Notes: a model not told the origin generated them from the sequence alone. Shown: positions 25,570 to 38,466, counted from the first letter of the stretch. The stretch is DNA of 64,000 nucleotides from Mactromeris polynyma (GCA_032209605.1 JASFXZ010000008.1:2418001-2482000), one strand, 5' to 3'. Numbers and translations: made by a program.

Positions 25570-26750
25570 AAATCTGATACATTGTATATGCTTTATTAAT
25601 CTTTCATACAAAAAATAAAAACTATTTTTTTATGTGAGTATTTCGTCAGTTTCCCATTAACGTCAAATGATGAACACCACAAGGGTATTATGTAAATGCA
25701 AAAATTCAATAATTACATGACATTTATAATAAAGATTCACGAAACGTTATCTAATTATCCAGTAATATACACCTTCGTACAATACATTTGACGCTCTCTT
25801 GTTGAAATGAAATATTTTTGCTATGGTGCATCATTATAATTAAGTTACCGATATTAAAATCACAAAAGTTGCGATATTAACGGTATATAACTTAGTGCAG
25901 AAATGTGGTGATTTTTGGTAATCTAAAGTTAAACGGTTATGTCGAAAATTAACATTTTTCTATCGTATTTCATACAGCAAAGAACTGCATAAAGGTGTTA
26001 AAAAATATACAGATCTACATGGAAACAATATGCTGCAGATACTGATAGTTCCAACAGCGATACCGTTTGAAATGCAGTAAGTTACAGCATGAAACACAGT
26101 GAACGCCTTTCATTCGAAAAGCCAAAATGAATTCACCTGATATAATTGACACATTTGTTCTGGTTTAAGCGTAGATTCTACATATGCAAAAAGATGTCGT
26201 GCATACGATGTCACATACAAAGTGCACAGTCATCCCAAAGGCATAATGGAGACATGTAAATATTATACACATAAATAAGAAGTATCTTAAAAAAGGATGA
26301 ACGGCGTAGATAGAATAATTACGGAACTCCAGAAGGGTACGCTACGGGAAAGTGAATTATCTTTTCGAGACACCCCGTTTGGTGCCCTTTCCACTTAAAA
26401 TATTAACCTATCAAATCATCTATTTTGTTGCATATTTAAACAACGCGCTTCATATACAACATATGATTGGTCTAAAGTGTAGGTCAAAATCAATATTATA
26501 CAGCTATGCCGAAAAATTGCAATAGGAAAGGGAAACAAAGAGTACTGCCTTGCAACGGGAGGTGGCAATATAACCACAGAGGGTATACATCTGATTGAAG
26601 GTTGCCCGGATCTCACACTGACCCTACTGTTACTCATACATTAATGAATATTGTAAATAAGAAACTCTCGGTTGCAAACTCCTCAACATAACAGAAGGCG
26701 TATATAGGATGATACATGTAGAACACAGATATAGGAAACAATAGACCCAT
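25570..26750. other. Unannotated AT-rich sequence
   Basis: No gene or repeat recognised. Confidence 0.5.
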
Positions 26751-27352
26751 GAAGCCAGTCAAATGTGTCCTCAATGTCTTATCATATACCAGAGCAACTG
26801 AAGAGAAGCCAGTCACATGTGTCCTCAATGTCTTATCATATACCAGAGCAACTGAAGAGAAGCCAGTCACATGTGTCCTCAATGTCTTATCATATACCAG
26901 AGCAACTGAAGAGAAGCCAGTCACATGTGTCCTCAATGTCTTATCATATACCAGAGCAACTGAAGAGAAGCCAGTCACATGTGTCCTCAATGTCTTATCA
27001 TATACCAGAGCAACTGAAGAGAAGCCAGTCACATGTGTCCTCAATGTCTTATCATATACCAGAGCAACTGAAGAGAAGCCAGTCACATGTGTCCTCAATG
27101 TCTTATCATATACCAGAGCAACTGAAGAGAAGCCAGTCACATGTGTCCTCAATGTCTTATCATATACCAGAGCAACTGAAGAGAAGCCAGTCACATGTGT
27201 CCTCAATGTCTTATCATGTACCAGAGCAACTGAAGAGAAGCCAGTCACATGTGTCCTCAATGTCTTATCATATACCAGAGCAACTGAAGAGAAGCCAGTC
27301 ACATGTGTCCTCAATGTCTTATCATATACCAGAGCAACTGAAGAGAAGCCAT
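26751..27352. repeat. Tandem array, 54 bp unit, 11 nearly identical copies
   Basis: GAAGCCAGTCACATGTGTCC recurs every 54 bp. Only two or three single-base differences are visible in 600 bp. The period is 18 codons without stops on either strand, so frames of 240 (plus) and 274 (minus) codons span it. It ends 162 bp from Wnt exon 2, on its 3' side. Confidence 0.96.
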
Positions 27353-27514
27353 TAGAGGCACAACAACAAAGGCACACTACAAGCATCGGACGCCATCTTT
27401 CAGTTTCCTGGTTTGAGACCATAAGAGAGTACCGTGACTCTTCGTCATGTCGTCTCAAAGAGGGAGCGTGATGGCCACCAGTACATGGTTAGAGGGATAT
27501 ACATGTGTACGTAC

Positions 27515-27762
27515 CTTTTCTTAGAACATCGCCGAAAACTGTATAATTTGTATTAGTTGTACAATTCCAGCGTTCATTTCTAAACTGGTATTTACATTCT
27601 GTGATCCCTAATCTGGCCCCTTCGCTGATACATCTAAGTGATTCAGGGTTATTTCTGCACACTTCTATTTGAGGGGACACGAGACCAGGTACTTGTGTGC
27701 ACGTGCTGTCAGGGTCTTCGTTCGCTGTTAAACTGTCTCCTACAGCCGAGACACCTAAATAC
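27515..27762 (-). CDS. Wnt16: Wnt ligand, exon 2 (N-terminal part of the Wnt domain)
   Basis: This internal exon is 248 bp: one base, 82 codons, one base. The acceptor is TTCTGTTTTAG|G and the donor AAAAG|GTACGT. The protein begins YLGVSAVG, then has C..VPGLVSPQ..VC, and the diagnostic block EGARLGITEC, QFRNERWNC and VFGDVLRKG. These are Wnt-family positions: the early cysteines, the QFR..RWNC signature and VFG before the conserved phase-1 intron that precedes the T-R-E-x-A-F segment. EGARLGI.EC..QFR.ERWNC fits Wnt16 best from memory; Wnt4 shares the W.YL start, and Wnt5 and Wnt7 are poorer fits. There is an N-Y-T glycosylation sequon near the end. An extra cysteine (L-R-C-I, about residue 75 of the joined protein) is not usual in the family. 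The palmitoleoylated serine motif CHGVSGSC and the C-terminal cysteine-rich region lie in exons not found in this window, so the gene is partial here. Confidence 0.9.
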
Positions 27763-28090
27763 CTAAAACAGAATCAATAAATATTTATATACATGTATAA
27801 GTCACTTCGAAAACATGTGTGTTACATGGGTTGTAATTGAATTTATACTTCTAAATGTTATAGGTATGTAGTCTTTTTTAAACATGAGAACATCGGTGTT
27901 ATTGACTTCTTACAAATGTACTCTACAACACTGTATATTGTCACTTTTCTTACAGGTTTCCCCAAACATAAAAGATGTATGTCTGATACGGGTATTTCTA
28001 TCACAACCTACGCGCCGAGTTAGTGCTAGTATAGAAAATACCTACATCTCACTTGTGTTTTGCAGTTTCGGGATTTTTTAAAGAAAAGTT

Positions 28091-29036
28091 ACAATGCAAT
28101 GTTTTAGAGTACATCTGTATGAACAGTTGCAATGTAATGTTTTAGAGTACATCTGTATGAACAGTTACAATGTAATGTTTTAGAGTACATCTGTATGAAA
28201 AGTTACAATGCAATGTTTTAGAGTACATCTGTATGAACAGTTACAATGCAATGTTTTAGATCTGTATGAACAGTTACAATGCAATGTTTTAGAGTACATC
28301 TGTATGAACAGTTACAATGCAATGTTTTAGATCTGTATGAAAAGTTACAATGCAATGTTTTAGAGTACATCTGTATGAACAGTTACAATGCAATGTTTTA
28401 GATCTGTATGAACAGTTACAATGCAATGTTTTAGATCTGTATGAACAGTTACAATGCAATGTTTTAGATCTGTATGAACAGTTACAATGCAATGTTTTAG
28501 ATCTGTATGAACAGTTACAATGTAATGTTTTAGAGTACATCTGTATGAACAGTTACAATGTAATGTTTTAGAGTACATCTGTATGAACAGTTACAATGTA
28601 ATGTTTTAGATCTGTATGAACAGTTACAATGTAATGTTTTAGATCTGTATGAACAGTTACAATGTAATGTTTTAGATCTGTATGAACAGTTACAATGTAA
28701 TGTTTTAGAGTACATCTGTATGAACAGTTACAATGTAATGTTTTAGAGTACATCTGTATGAACAGTTACAATGCAATGTTTTAGATCTGTATGAACAGTT
28801 ACAATGCAATGTTTTAGATCTGTATGAACAGTTACAATGCAATGTTTTAGATCTGTATGAACAGTTACAATGTAATGTTTTAGAGTACATCTGTATGAAC
28901 AGTTACAATGCAATGTTTTAGATCTGTATGAACAGTTACAATGCAATGTTTTAGATCTGTATGAACAGTTACAATGCAATGTTTTAGATCTGTATGAACA
29001 GTTACAATGCAATGTTTTAGAGTACATCTGTATGAA
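28091..29036. repeat. Tandem array of mixed 38 and 33 bp units, about 27 copies
   Basis: The long unit is ACAATGCAATGTTTTAGAGT plus ACATCTGTATGAACAGTT; the short unit lacks five bases (TTTAGATCTG instead of TTTAGAGTACATCTG). Runs of three or four short units after one long unit repeat as a block of roughly 137-175 bp. It starts about 330 bp inside Wnt intron 1. Confidence 0.95.
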
Positions 29037-30312
29037 GGTATTAACATGACAAAATATTTTTAATGAAAATGAAATATGAATATAAATATCTGAATGCCAT
29101 TTTAAAATACAACCCGCTTAAATTTCTGACAAAGTTTCCAATGAATATTCACATTAGAGCTTGAACTGCTATATATTCTCTCTAGAACCAACACGTGGGT
29201 CCAGTAAAGGGTCAGACAACTTGATCTAACAATAACCGTTCCTTCATATAAACCAGCTCCCCATTCCAACCATTGAACTATTGACAGACGAGTGACCGGG
29301 GTGAATACCACGTGACTTGTACTGTACAAACGTTTTGTGCTTTTAACGACATAATCGTATGTACACATTGTTTTAATCATCTCAATTTTCAAATTGTTGT
29401 ACAGGAACTGACAAAATATGCAGAACAGGGACAATGGAAGACCATTAAGAGCAGGCACTGTAATAGATTGTGCAAAGCAGAGACCGCGCTCAATTATGTA
29501 CATTACACCGTACCAGATTCATTTTTATGTTATAATTTGCTTGACAATCAATATTACATAATGTCGTACTCAACAACTTACATTAAATTGATTGATATAA
29601 AACGGTTTGCTGTAAACAATGCTGACATGTCTAGATCTATCTTTAATTATCCAAAATGTCACAAAAATTGAATAAATTTTCAAACTGAATATTTCTCTTC
29701 CAAATATACAGTAAACATGATCTTTCCCAAATGTCGATTTGAAAGATTTCGTCTACCAGTCCTGCGTGAACTTTACTCAATCTATCATCACTATAACAAT
29801 ATGTATGGATACATCAGGAGAAAAAAGTTTACATACGTCTTGTCACATACAAAAACCGTGAAGTCTGTCACTCAATCATACAAACACGATGGTATGCAAG
29901 CTTGAATAATCATTTCTATCTAAGTCATTGTACGAGTGTTATAATGTATTATACTTTAACATTCGTGATTTAATAAACAAGTTTGTTAAGCATTACCATA
30001 AACTGCAATAAAGTAATGGTCGTTAGGAGTGGTTCATAGCAGAGAAATAATATTCAGCATTTGTCGAAACAGGCGCCCGCTTAATGAAGGTTGCTTTGGA
30101 GAAAGCGCTACAGTGAAAGTATTGTATTTTTTTTTAACTGAGGTCTTTGAATATCAGTTAAACTGTTTCTGTTTTGATCATTTAAGACATTTGGTATATT
30201 GGTATATTGTTTGAATACATATTAAGTAAAATTAATATTGCAAAAAGTCTGAGACTAATATAAAATACTAGAACCTCTACGTTTAACGTCCTCAACAAAT
30301 ACCGGGGGGAAA
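29037..30312. other. Unannotated sequence with a possible decayed SINE
   Basis: The minus strand at about 29160-29300 has a tRNA-like AATAGTTCAATGGTTGGAAT but no good B-box. Frames of 133 (minus) and 119 (plus) codons overlap at 29102-29671, and neither is recognisable. Confidence 0.35.
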
Positions 30313-30450
30313 CAGTAAAGCCTTACAAAAAGACCACATCCAAATTAAGACCACTTCATAAATAAGAACGTGTGTCATAGATCAGTTTTTAATTTTGTTT
30401 CCATATTTTAACTCGAAACCAAAGGTGGTATTATTATTGAGATATCACTG
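30313..30450 (+). mobile_element. Pogo/Tigger-like foldback MITE, copy 1
   Basis: It starts CAGTAAAGCCTTA and ends GAGATATCACTG followed by TA. Inner parts AAATTAAGACCAC and GGTGGTATTATTATTGAG are near-inverse, so the element can fold back on itself. Copies 2 (38364) and 3 (48750) share the ends CAGTAAAACCTCAC and GAGGTTT(T/C)ACTG. No coding capacity. Confidence 0.7.
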
Positions 30451-30658
30451 TATTGTATTACTATAGGCACTGTAATGTATAACTATAGGCACTGTAATGT
30501 ATAACTATAGGCACTGTAATGTATTACTATAGGCACTGTATTGTATTACTATAGGCACTGTAATGTATAACTATAGGCACTGTAATGTATAACTATAGGC
30601 ACTGTAATGTATAACTATAGGCACTGTAATGTATTACTATAGGCACTGTAATGTAATG
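30447..30658. repeat. Tandem array, 22 bp unit, about 9.6 copies, abutting a MITE
   Basis: The unit is CACTGTAATGTATAACTATAGG, with TATTGTATTAC variants. The first unit overlaps the last bases of the MITE at 30313 (CACTG plus target TA). Confidence 0.93.
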
Positions 30659-31785
30659 GTGTTTGTCTATTTAGCCATATGAAACAAACAGGTCATCGTT
30701 TTCAACTTTATTCAACATGAACTAGGCCTGGTATGTTTTACGAAATTTGTGCTTTTTATCTTCTCTTCTTCAAAGTTTACACATCGACATAAATCAGCAA
30801 ACCTGAGAAAGTCAGCAAAACTTTTTATTCTTTACCTAATCGAGTTACAACATTTCACTGAAAATTAGACTGTGCAATTTAGGAAATATTTATTCCATGT
30901 CTTCAATGCCGCGAAATATAATGGGACCCGGTGAAGCGTCAAAGACTCAACATTGTTTGACATTGTGATCAAATACATGTAATTTCGTATCCTTTCGTTT
31001 TATGCCATACATTTCATTTTCGATGCTTCTGTTAAGTTCTGGCTAATGAAAAAACAACAACGGCTGTAATGACATTTTATAGAGCTGATAATCACGACTC
31101 TCAAAATTATCAGAAAAAAATATCTTTGTTCAATTACGTGTCTTTAAAACGTAGTCACAACAAATATCATTCTATGAAATGTCGGTATGTGGGGAAAAGT
31201 TTATCCGAGTGCAAGCAAAACAAATACAAAATTTACCGTATGTATTCATTGTAATTTTATTTACTATGACCTTATGTGCTTATTTACATTTAACAAGAAT
31301 TTGATGCATAAAAACCGTGTGACCTTTAGACCAATAAATAAAAGCATATTTAACATCACACAAAAGTCATTCATTTTATTTCAAATCAAACAAAAATGAC
31401 ATTTATTAAATGGTTATGTTAAAACAAATGCCTGTGATATTACAAAGCAAAACTATTCCAGTGACAGTGTGTGATCATGTGTTAGGTATTTGTCGAAACA
31501 CATCATTCAATCACTCATAGGCGAAATTTATGCGTCAAGTTATCATTTTATAACTAATATTGAATTGTAAGTAAAAGCAATGACCTAGCTGTTCTGTATC
31601 TGTTCAGTGTGGTGTGGTCTGAACTATTTTATACAATAGAAAAACATTGACTTTTCCTCATTTAATACGAATAAACGGATGTGACTCCGATAAGTTCCAA
31701 CTTGTTGTCCAGTGAAAATGTCCAAAGTGACAGGTTCGGACTCCGTCGTATTTCTACTGTGTTTGAAGATTGGCTGTTATAAAGG
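30659..31785. other. Unannotated AT-rich sequence
   Basis: Nothing recognised. Confidence 0.5.
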
Positions 31786-33195
31786 GTATGTTCGCTCTAG
31801 AGAGGTTGCAGTGTACAGATAGAGACAATAAACTAACCAATGTCCACATTAAGACGGTGGGTATGTTCGCTCTAGAGAGGTTGCAGTGTACAGATAGAGA
31901 CAATAAACGAACCAATGTCCACATTAAGACGGTGGGTATGTTCGCTCTAGAGAGGTTGCAGTGTACAGGTAGAGACAATAAACTAACCAATGTCCACATT
32001 AAGACGGTGGGTATGTTCGCTCTAGAGAGGTTGCAGTGTACAGATAGAGACAATAAACTAACCAATGTCCACATTAAGACGGTGGGTATGTTCGCTCTAG
32101 AGAGGTTGCAGTGTACAGATAGAGACAATAAACTAACCAATGTCCACATTAAGACGGTGGGTATGTTCGCTCTAGAGAGGTTGCAGTGTACAGGTAGAGA
32201 CAATAAACTAACCAATGTCCACATTAAGACGGTGGGTATGTTCGCTCTAGAGAGGTTGCGGTGTACAGGTAGAGACAATAAACTAACCAATGTCCACATT
32301 AAGACGGTGGGTATGTTCGCTCTAGAGAGGTTGCAGTGTACAGGTAGAGACAATAAACGAACCAATGACCACATTAAGACGGTGGGTATGTTCGCTCTAG
32401 AGAGGTTGCAGTGTACAGGTAGAGACAATAAACTAACCAATGTCCTCATTAAGACGGTGGGTATGTTCGCTCTAGAGAGGTTGCAGTGTACAGGTAGAGA
32501 CAATAAACTAACCAATGTCCACATTAAGACGGTGGGTATGTTCGCTCTAGAGAGGTTGCAGTGTACAGGTAGAGACAATAAACTAACCAATGTCCACATT
32601 AAGACGGTGGGTATGTTCGCTCTAGAGAGGTTGCGGTGTACAGGTAGAGACAATAAACTAACCAATGTCCACATTAAGACGGTGGGTATGTTCGCTCTAG
32701 AGAGGTTGCAGTGTACAGGTAGAGACAATAAACTAACCAATGACCACATTAAGACGGTGGGTATGTTCGCTCTAGAGAGGTTGCAGTGTACAGGTAGAGA
32801 CAATAAACTAACCAATGTCCTCATTAAGACGGTGGGTATGTTCGCTCTAGAGAGGTTGCAGTGTACAGGTAGAGACAATAAACTAACCAATGTCCTCATT
32901 AAGACGGTGGGTATGTTCGCTCTAGAGAGGTTGCAGTGTACAGGTAGAGACAATAAACTAACCAATGTCCACATTAAGACGGTGGGTATGTTCGCTCTAG
33001 AGAGGTTGCAGTGTACAGGTAGAGACAATAAACTAACCAATGTCCACATTAAGACGGTGGGTATGTTCGCTCTAGAGAGGTTGCAGTGTACAGGTAGAGA
33101 CAATTAACTAACCAATGTCCACATTAAGACGGTTGGTATGTTCGCTCTAGAGAGGTTGCAGTGTACAGGTAGAGACAATAAACTAACCAATGTCC
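31786..33195. repeat. Tandem array, 75 bp unit, about 18.8 copies
   Basis: GTATGTTCGCTCTAGAGAGG recurs every 75 bp from 31786. Copies are about 97-99 percent identical, with a few shared variants (ACAGATAG/ACAGGTAG, TTGCAG/TTGCGG, GTCCAC/GACCAC/GTCCTC) in a block pattern that suggests duplication of several units at once. The period is 25 codons without stops on both strands (445 and 449 codons), an artefact. Confidence 0.97.
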
Positions 33196-35259
33196 GCGCA
33201 TGGACATTCATAGTGCGCTATCGAATTTTATATTGTACACATCTTAGCAAAGTAGCACCATTTTTGCTCGAGCCAATTGAAATTATATCAAAGGATAATT
33301 ACCGAGATTCAACATTCCTTTATAACGAAAATATGAAAGACTTTTATCAAAGAGTCGCTTGTAGCCATTGTTTATGTGAGTTTTCGTGTTTATGTTTTAA
33401 CATTCCTATTTAACAGGGGCTAAGCTGCGAGATATCCGCCATAAGATGTCAAAAATAGCCATAAAAAGGATAGATTATTACAGTATAGGATAGTTTTCGT
33501 CCACACGCACGGTCTTAAGTGGCAAAACAGACAGTTTTAGTTCAATTTATTCACATGGAATCCTATAATTTTATGACAACAAATTGATAATGATCGTGCA
33601 ATTGACATCTATTGATTTCATTATATGTGTTGTCTGTAATCTAGCACCAGTCCTCACCCATCCCTGTCTCTCATCTGTACGCGTACAAAACAAAAAATAT
33701 AGTGAGCTTGTTTTTACGCATGCGCAAAAATATACAAAAGTCTCTAACATCATTCTTGTTTATTTCACTCATTAACAAAACAATAGGTAATTTATGTTTA
33801 CGGGCACAATAATTGTTCATTAATAACATTTAAAAGGCTAATTTTAGTAATAAAAATAGATTCAATCAATTAAAACATATACATTGATTTAAATGTTTCT
33901 AACTTGACACTGGCGTTTATTGGATATTTCGCCACCTCTGTGTTTTATTAATGAGTCTAGCGTCTATATTGTTAGTTGACTGAGCTCATTAAGATGCATT
34001 CCTACATTCAATTTAATGAATGAAAGATGAAAAACTCGCACACGGTGACCTTAATGATATCATCGTCATGTCGTGCTGTCCTCACTGCACCGGAAGTAAC
34101 TCTTCAGTGTAAGGATAAATACGACAGAGTCAGAGATGCAGATGTCAATCAAAGAAGTGCAGAAGTGAAGTTGGGGGAGGGGGGGGGGATTAAATTAAGT
34201 ACCCAAATTAATGTACACAAATTAACAAGCGTTCGATCTTACACATAGAAATTCATGTATTTTGTATTTCGCACATACCTATAACATTAATTTGCTTTTA
34301 AACGATGTTAAGTAAATACATATGATGATTTTATCACAATCATGCTTATAATCATTTTCTACACACTATACTTCGAAAAGAAATAAGTTATGTAATGGAT
34401 CTGAAACCGGTGAACGCGCACAGTTTAGTGAATCCAAATGTTCCGTTCTGCCGTCTCATATTAAATTGACATACATATATAACATATTTTCTGCAAATCC
34501 TGTGCATATTGTCTGTTTAATTATATTTAGATTTAATTACATGAGTAGTTTGTTTAATTGTCATCAACATGCCACATGTACACGTCTCTCAAACAGCTGT
34601 TTGTGTATGTTCCCCTCTCAGTTTGGTAAACAAACTGATGGAAAAAATCAACAAATGAACTGTGCAAGTTCTTGCGTCAAATGTCATAGTTACCGATAAC
34701 AGACTGAAAGTATAATTAAATACACTGTGTATAAACCCTCATTCTCCTGTACGATAGACCGGTATGATTGCGGGCAGGCGTAGCTTTTAGCATATCTTAA
34801 GATAAGCTATGCGCACTTTGTGTGTGCAACAGTTTAGTTTAAATTTATGTATTTCAAATCGACATCGAATCAAAACTGCTATGTTTAATCAACTTGTATT
34901 TATACTTAAATGACGTCAAAGAGGTCAGAAGGGAATTTCCGTGAACATAAACCTCTTGTCTCGTAAACTTTACAGCATTGAATAAACGAACAGCTATAGT
35001 GATGGATAACAATAATGCACAATGATGTCCGTAGGTAGAGTATACAGACTCACAGAGGTCTCATACAGTCTATATTGTTACGTAATCATTCAACATTCTC
35101 CTAGACAGACTATTGAAATAACAATTTGTGTTTTTTTATAAAAAAGCCGAAATAAAATATTGACGGAAGGACAAGGTCGGGAAGTATACACTGCAGTACT
35201 CCAAAAAGGTTATACTATTGTCAGTTGTCATCCTGGCCTGTGGGCTCTATACAGTTCGC
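33196..35259. other. Unannotated AT-rich sequence
   Basis: No gene or array. A G-run patch (GGGGGAGGGGGGGGG) lies at about 34173-34188. Confidence 0.5.
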
Positions 35260-35900
35260 TATATACACCAATATGTGACGCCAGATGACCACGTTGTCAT
35301 ATACACAAATATGTGACACCAGATGACCACGTTGTCATATAGACTAATATGTGACACCAGATGACCACGTTGTCATATACACTAATATGTGACACCAGAT
35401 GACCACGTTGTCATATACACTAATATGTGACACCAGATGACCATGTAGTCATTTACACTAACATGTGACATCAGATAGCCAAGTAGTCATATACACAAAC
35501 ATGTGATATGAGATAGCCAAGAAGTCATATACACACAATATGTGACATGAGATAGCCAAGTAGTCATATACACAAACATGTGATATCAAATAGCCAAGTA
35601 GTCATATACACAAACATGTGATATGAGATAGCCAAGAAGTCATATACACACAATATGTGACATGAGATAGCCAAGTAGTCATATACACTAACATGTGACA
35701 TCTGATAGCCAAGTAGTCATATACACAAACATGTGATATGAGATAGCCAAGAAGTCATATACACACAATATGTGATATGAGATAGCCAAGTAGTCATATA
35801 CACACAATATGTGACATGAGATAGATAAGTAGTCATATACACACAACATGTGATATCAGATGACCACGGTGTCATATACGCTTATATGTGACATCAGATA
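35260..35900. repeat. Tandem array, 40-41 bp unit, about 16 copies, two subfamilies
   Basis: The left units read TGTGACACCAGATGACCACG then TTGTCATATACAC. The middle units read TGTGA(C/T)ATGAGATAGCCAAG then (A/T)AGTCATATACACA. The left type returns in the last unit, and the middle part has a three-unit super-repeat (about 122 bp). Confidence 0.93.
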
Positions 35901-36633
35901 TAATTACATTTATTTTACTATAAACTGTTTATTAGATGTTTGCTTTCAGTTGAAAGCAGATTCAGCTTCAACTATTTTATGATAACATCGTAACATCGAG
36001 CCAATACCAGGAATGATTATATATTGTCAGGTATACACAGCCAACTTGCTTTACAAAAACTGGTACCAAGCGTATTTAAAGTACATCAGTAGATAAATAC
36101 ACTGTACCCATGATATATCAATGCATCTATACTCAAAGGCATGCATGTGTTATATTTCATTATATATTGTTTAAGCTTAAATCATAAACTCATTTAATCT
36201 CGACGTCAATTAGTTAACTATCATAATTATTTCCTTGCACAAGACAAGGTAAGTAAATAACGCCGAATATATTCATTAATAAATTATTAATTACAAAACA
36301 ATAATTAATGTCACGCTGGTGTCCTGATGTGACCTTTGTGTTATACATATGTCACGTGTCACTCCGTGACAGAAATATTGTGAAGTATATTGCTATATGT
36401 ATAAAACTTTCATGAAACGGAAACAATATCATTGTCCATTCATTACACGTATGGACACGTTCGGACAGGATGTGGAAAAATCGAGACTGACACTGAATTG
36501 AAATCAACAACTGATAGCCTGTATATGACTGTTTCCATTGGAAACTATACCGGTGATATGCTAGATGGATACATATAACAGCAGAACGCACCTCCAATGA
36601 CACATTGACTAAGGGAGCAGAAACGACGTATAT
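35901..36633. other. Unannotated AT-rich sequence
   Basis: Nothing recognised. Confidence 0.5.
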
Positions 36634-37508
36634 GTACACCAGTACATAGTAGGTACCAAAACATAGCACAAACACCATGTGCGTAAACCAGTACATAGTA
36701 GGCACCAAAACATAGCACAAACACCATGTGCGTAAACCAGTACATAGTAGGCACCAAAACATAGCACAAACACCATGTGCGTAAACCAGTACATAGTAGG
36801 CACCGAAACATAGCACAAACACCATGTGCGTAAACCAGTACATAGTAGGCACCGAAACATAGCACAAACACCATGTGCGAACACCAGTATATAGTAGGCA
36901 CCAAAACATAGCACAAACACCATGTGCGTACACCAGTACATAGTAGGCACCGAAACATAGCACAAACACCATGTGCGTACACCAGTACATAGTAGGCACC
37001 GTAACATAGCACAAACACCATGTGCGTACACCAGTACATAGTAGGCACCAAAACATAGCACAAACACCATGTGCGTACACCAGTACATAGTAGGCACCAA
37101 AACATAGCACAAACACCATGTGCGTACACCAGTACATAGTAGGCACCGAAACATAGCACAAACACCATGTGCGTACACCAGTACATAGTAGGCACCAAAA
37201 CATAGCACAAACACCATGTGCGTACACCAGTACATAGTAGGCACCAACACATAGCACAAACACCATGTGCGTAAACCAGTACATAGTAGGCACCAACACA
37301 TAGCACAAACACCATGTGCGTAAACCAGTACATAGTAGGCACCAACACATAGCACAAACACCATGTGCGTAAACCAGTACATAGTAGGCACCAACACATA
37401 GCACAAACACCATGTGCGTAAACCAGTACATAGTAGGCACCAACACATAGCACAAACACCATGTGCGTAAACCAGTACATAGTAGGCACCAAAACATAGC
37501 ACAAACAA
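36634..37508. repeat. Tandem array, 49 bp unit, about 17.8 copies
   Basis: The unit holds CCAGTACATAGTAGGCACC, ACATAGCACAAACACCATG and TGCGTA. GTAAACC units flank a central run of GTACACC units. All three minus frames stay open (318-381 codons) because the period is not a multiple of 3; none is a real gene. Confidence 0.96.
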
Positions 37509-37519
37509 AATGGCTTCAA

Positions 37520-38129
37520 CAGCATTGACAGCAACTGCTGCATAGAAATCACAAACAACATGCACGGAAGAAAGAACACAAACACAACAACAGCATTATA
37601 GAAATCACAAACAGCATACACGGAAGAAGCAACACGAACACAACAACAGCAACATAGAAATCACAACCAACATACACTGAAGAATGAACACAAACACAAC
37701 AACAACAACAACATAGAAATCACAACCAACATACACTGAAGAATGAACACAAACACAACAACAACAACAACATAGAAATCACAAACAACATGCACAGAAG
37801 AAAGAACACAAACACAACAACAACAACATAGAAATCACAAACAACATACAGAGAAGAAAGAACACAAACACAACAACAACAACATAGAAATCACAAACAA
37901 CATACACAGAAGAAGAACACAAACACAACAACAACAACATAGAAATCACAAACAACATACACAGAAGAAAGAACACAAACACAACAACAACATAGAAATC
38001 ACAAACAACATGCACGGAAGAAGCAACACGAACACAACAACAACAACATAGAAATCACAAACAACATACACTGAAGAAAGAACACAAACACAACAACAAC
38101 AACATAGAAATCACAAACAACATACAGAG
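37520..38129. repeat. Tandem array, 52-59 bp unit, about 11 copies, with (CAA)n inside
   Basis: CATAGAAATCACAAACAACAT recurs about every 52-59 bp, followed by GAAGAAAGAACACAAACACAACAACAA. Length changes come from the number of CAA triplets. It directly adjoins the 49 bp array. Confidence 0.93.
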
Positions 38130-38363
38130 CGCCAACAAATTAGGGAGAAGTTACGACAGACCAAGTACTGACAAATATACACAACATATGACACAGGATG
38201 GCTGTATCAGATCAGCAGGCATATAATAATGTTATTAAAACGAAAGAAATTTTATTCCAAGTCATGCGACAACGTGAATGAAAGTAACAGAACTGTTTCA
38301 TGTTTCTAATACATTTGAGTATTTCTCAAACTTTATATGAGTCCGGTTCACATTTTATATATA
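38130..38363. other. Unannotated AT-rich sequence
   Basis: Nothing recognised. Confidence 0.5.
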
Positions 38364-38466
38364 CAGTAAAACCTCACTTAAAGATCACTTCAATACTAAG
38401 ACCACCTCAAAATAAACACCAGTTTTCTAGGTTCCCAATGGTGGTCTTATTATTGAGGTTTTACTG
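38364..38466 (+). mobile_element. Pogo/Tigger-like foldback MITE, copy 2
   Basis: It begins CAGTAAAACCTCAC and ends TTGAGGTTTTACTG. Inner AAGACCACCTCAAAATAA pairs with TGGTGGTCTTATTATTGAGG, so nearly the whole 103 bp is a hairpin. A TA precedes the left end. Confidence 0.8.

Noticed and set aside
26634..27471. Frames of 240 and 274 codons on opposite strands with unique tails
   Set aside because: The 54 bp unit is stop-free on both strands, the unique tails match nothing I know, and the stretch lies within a Wnt intron.
29160..29300. tRNA-like AATAGTTCAATGGTTGG as a SINE
   Set aside because: Only the first box is visible; no B-box at the right distance and no second copy.
31754..33107. Open frames of 445 and 449 codons on opposite strands, looking like a repetitive protein
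   Set aside because: Both strands are open simply because the 75 bp unit has no stop. Variation between units is not biased to third codon positions and there are no signs of a gene start or end.
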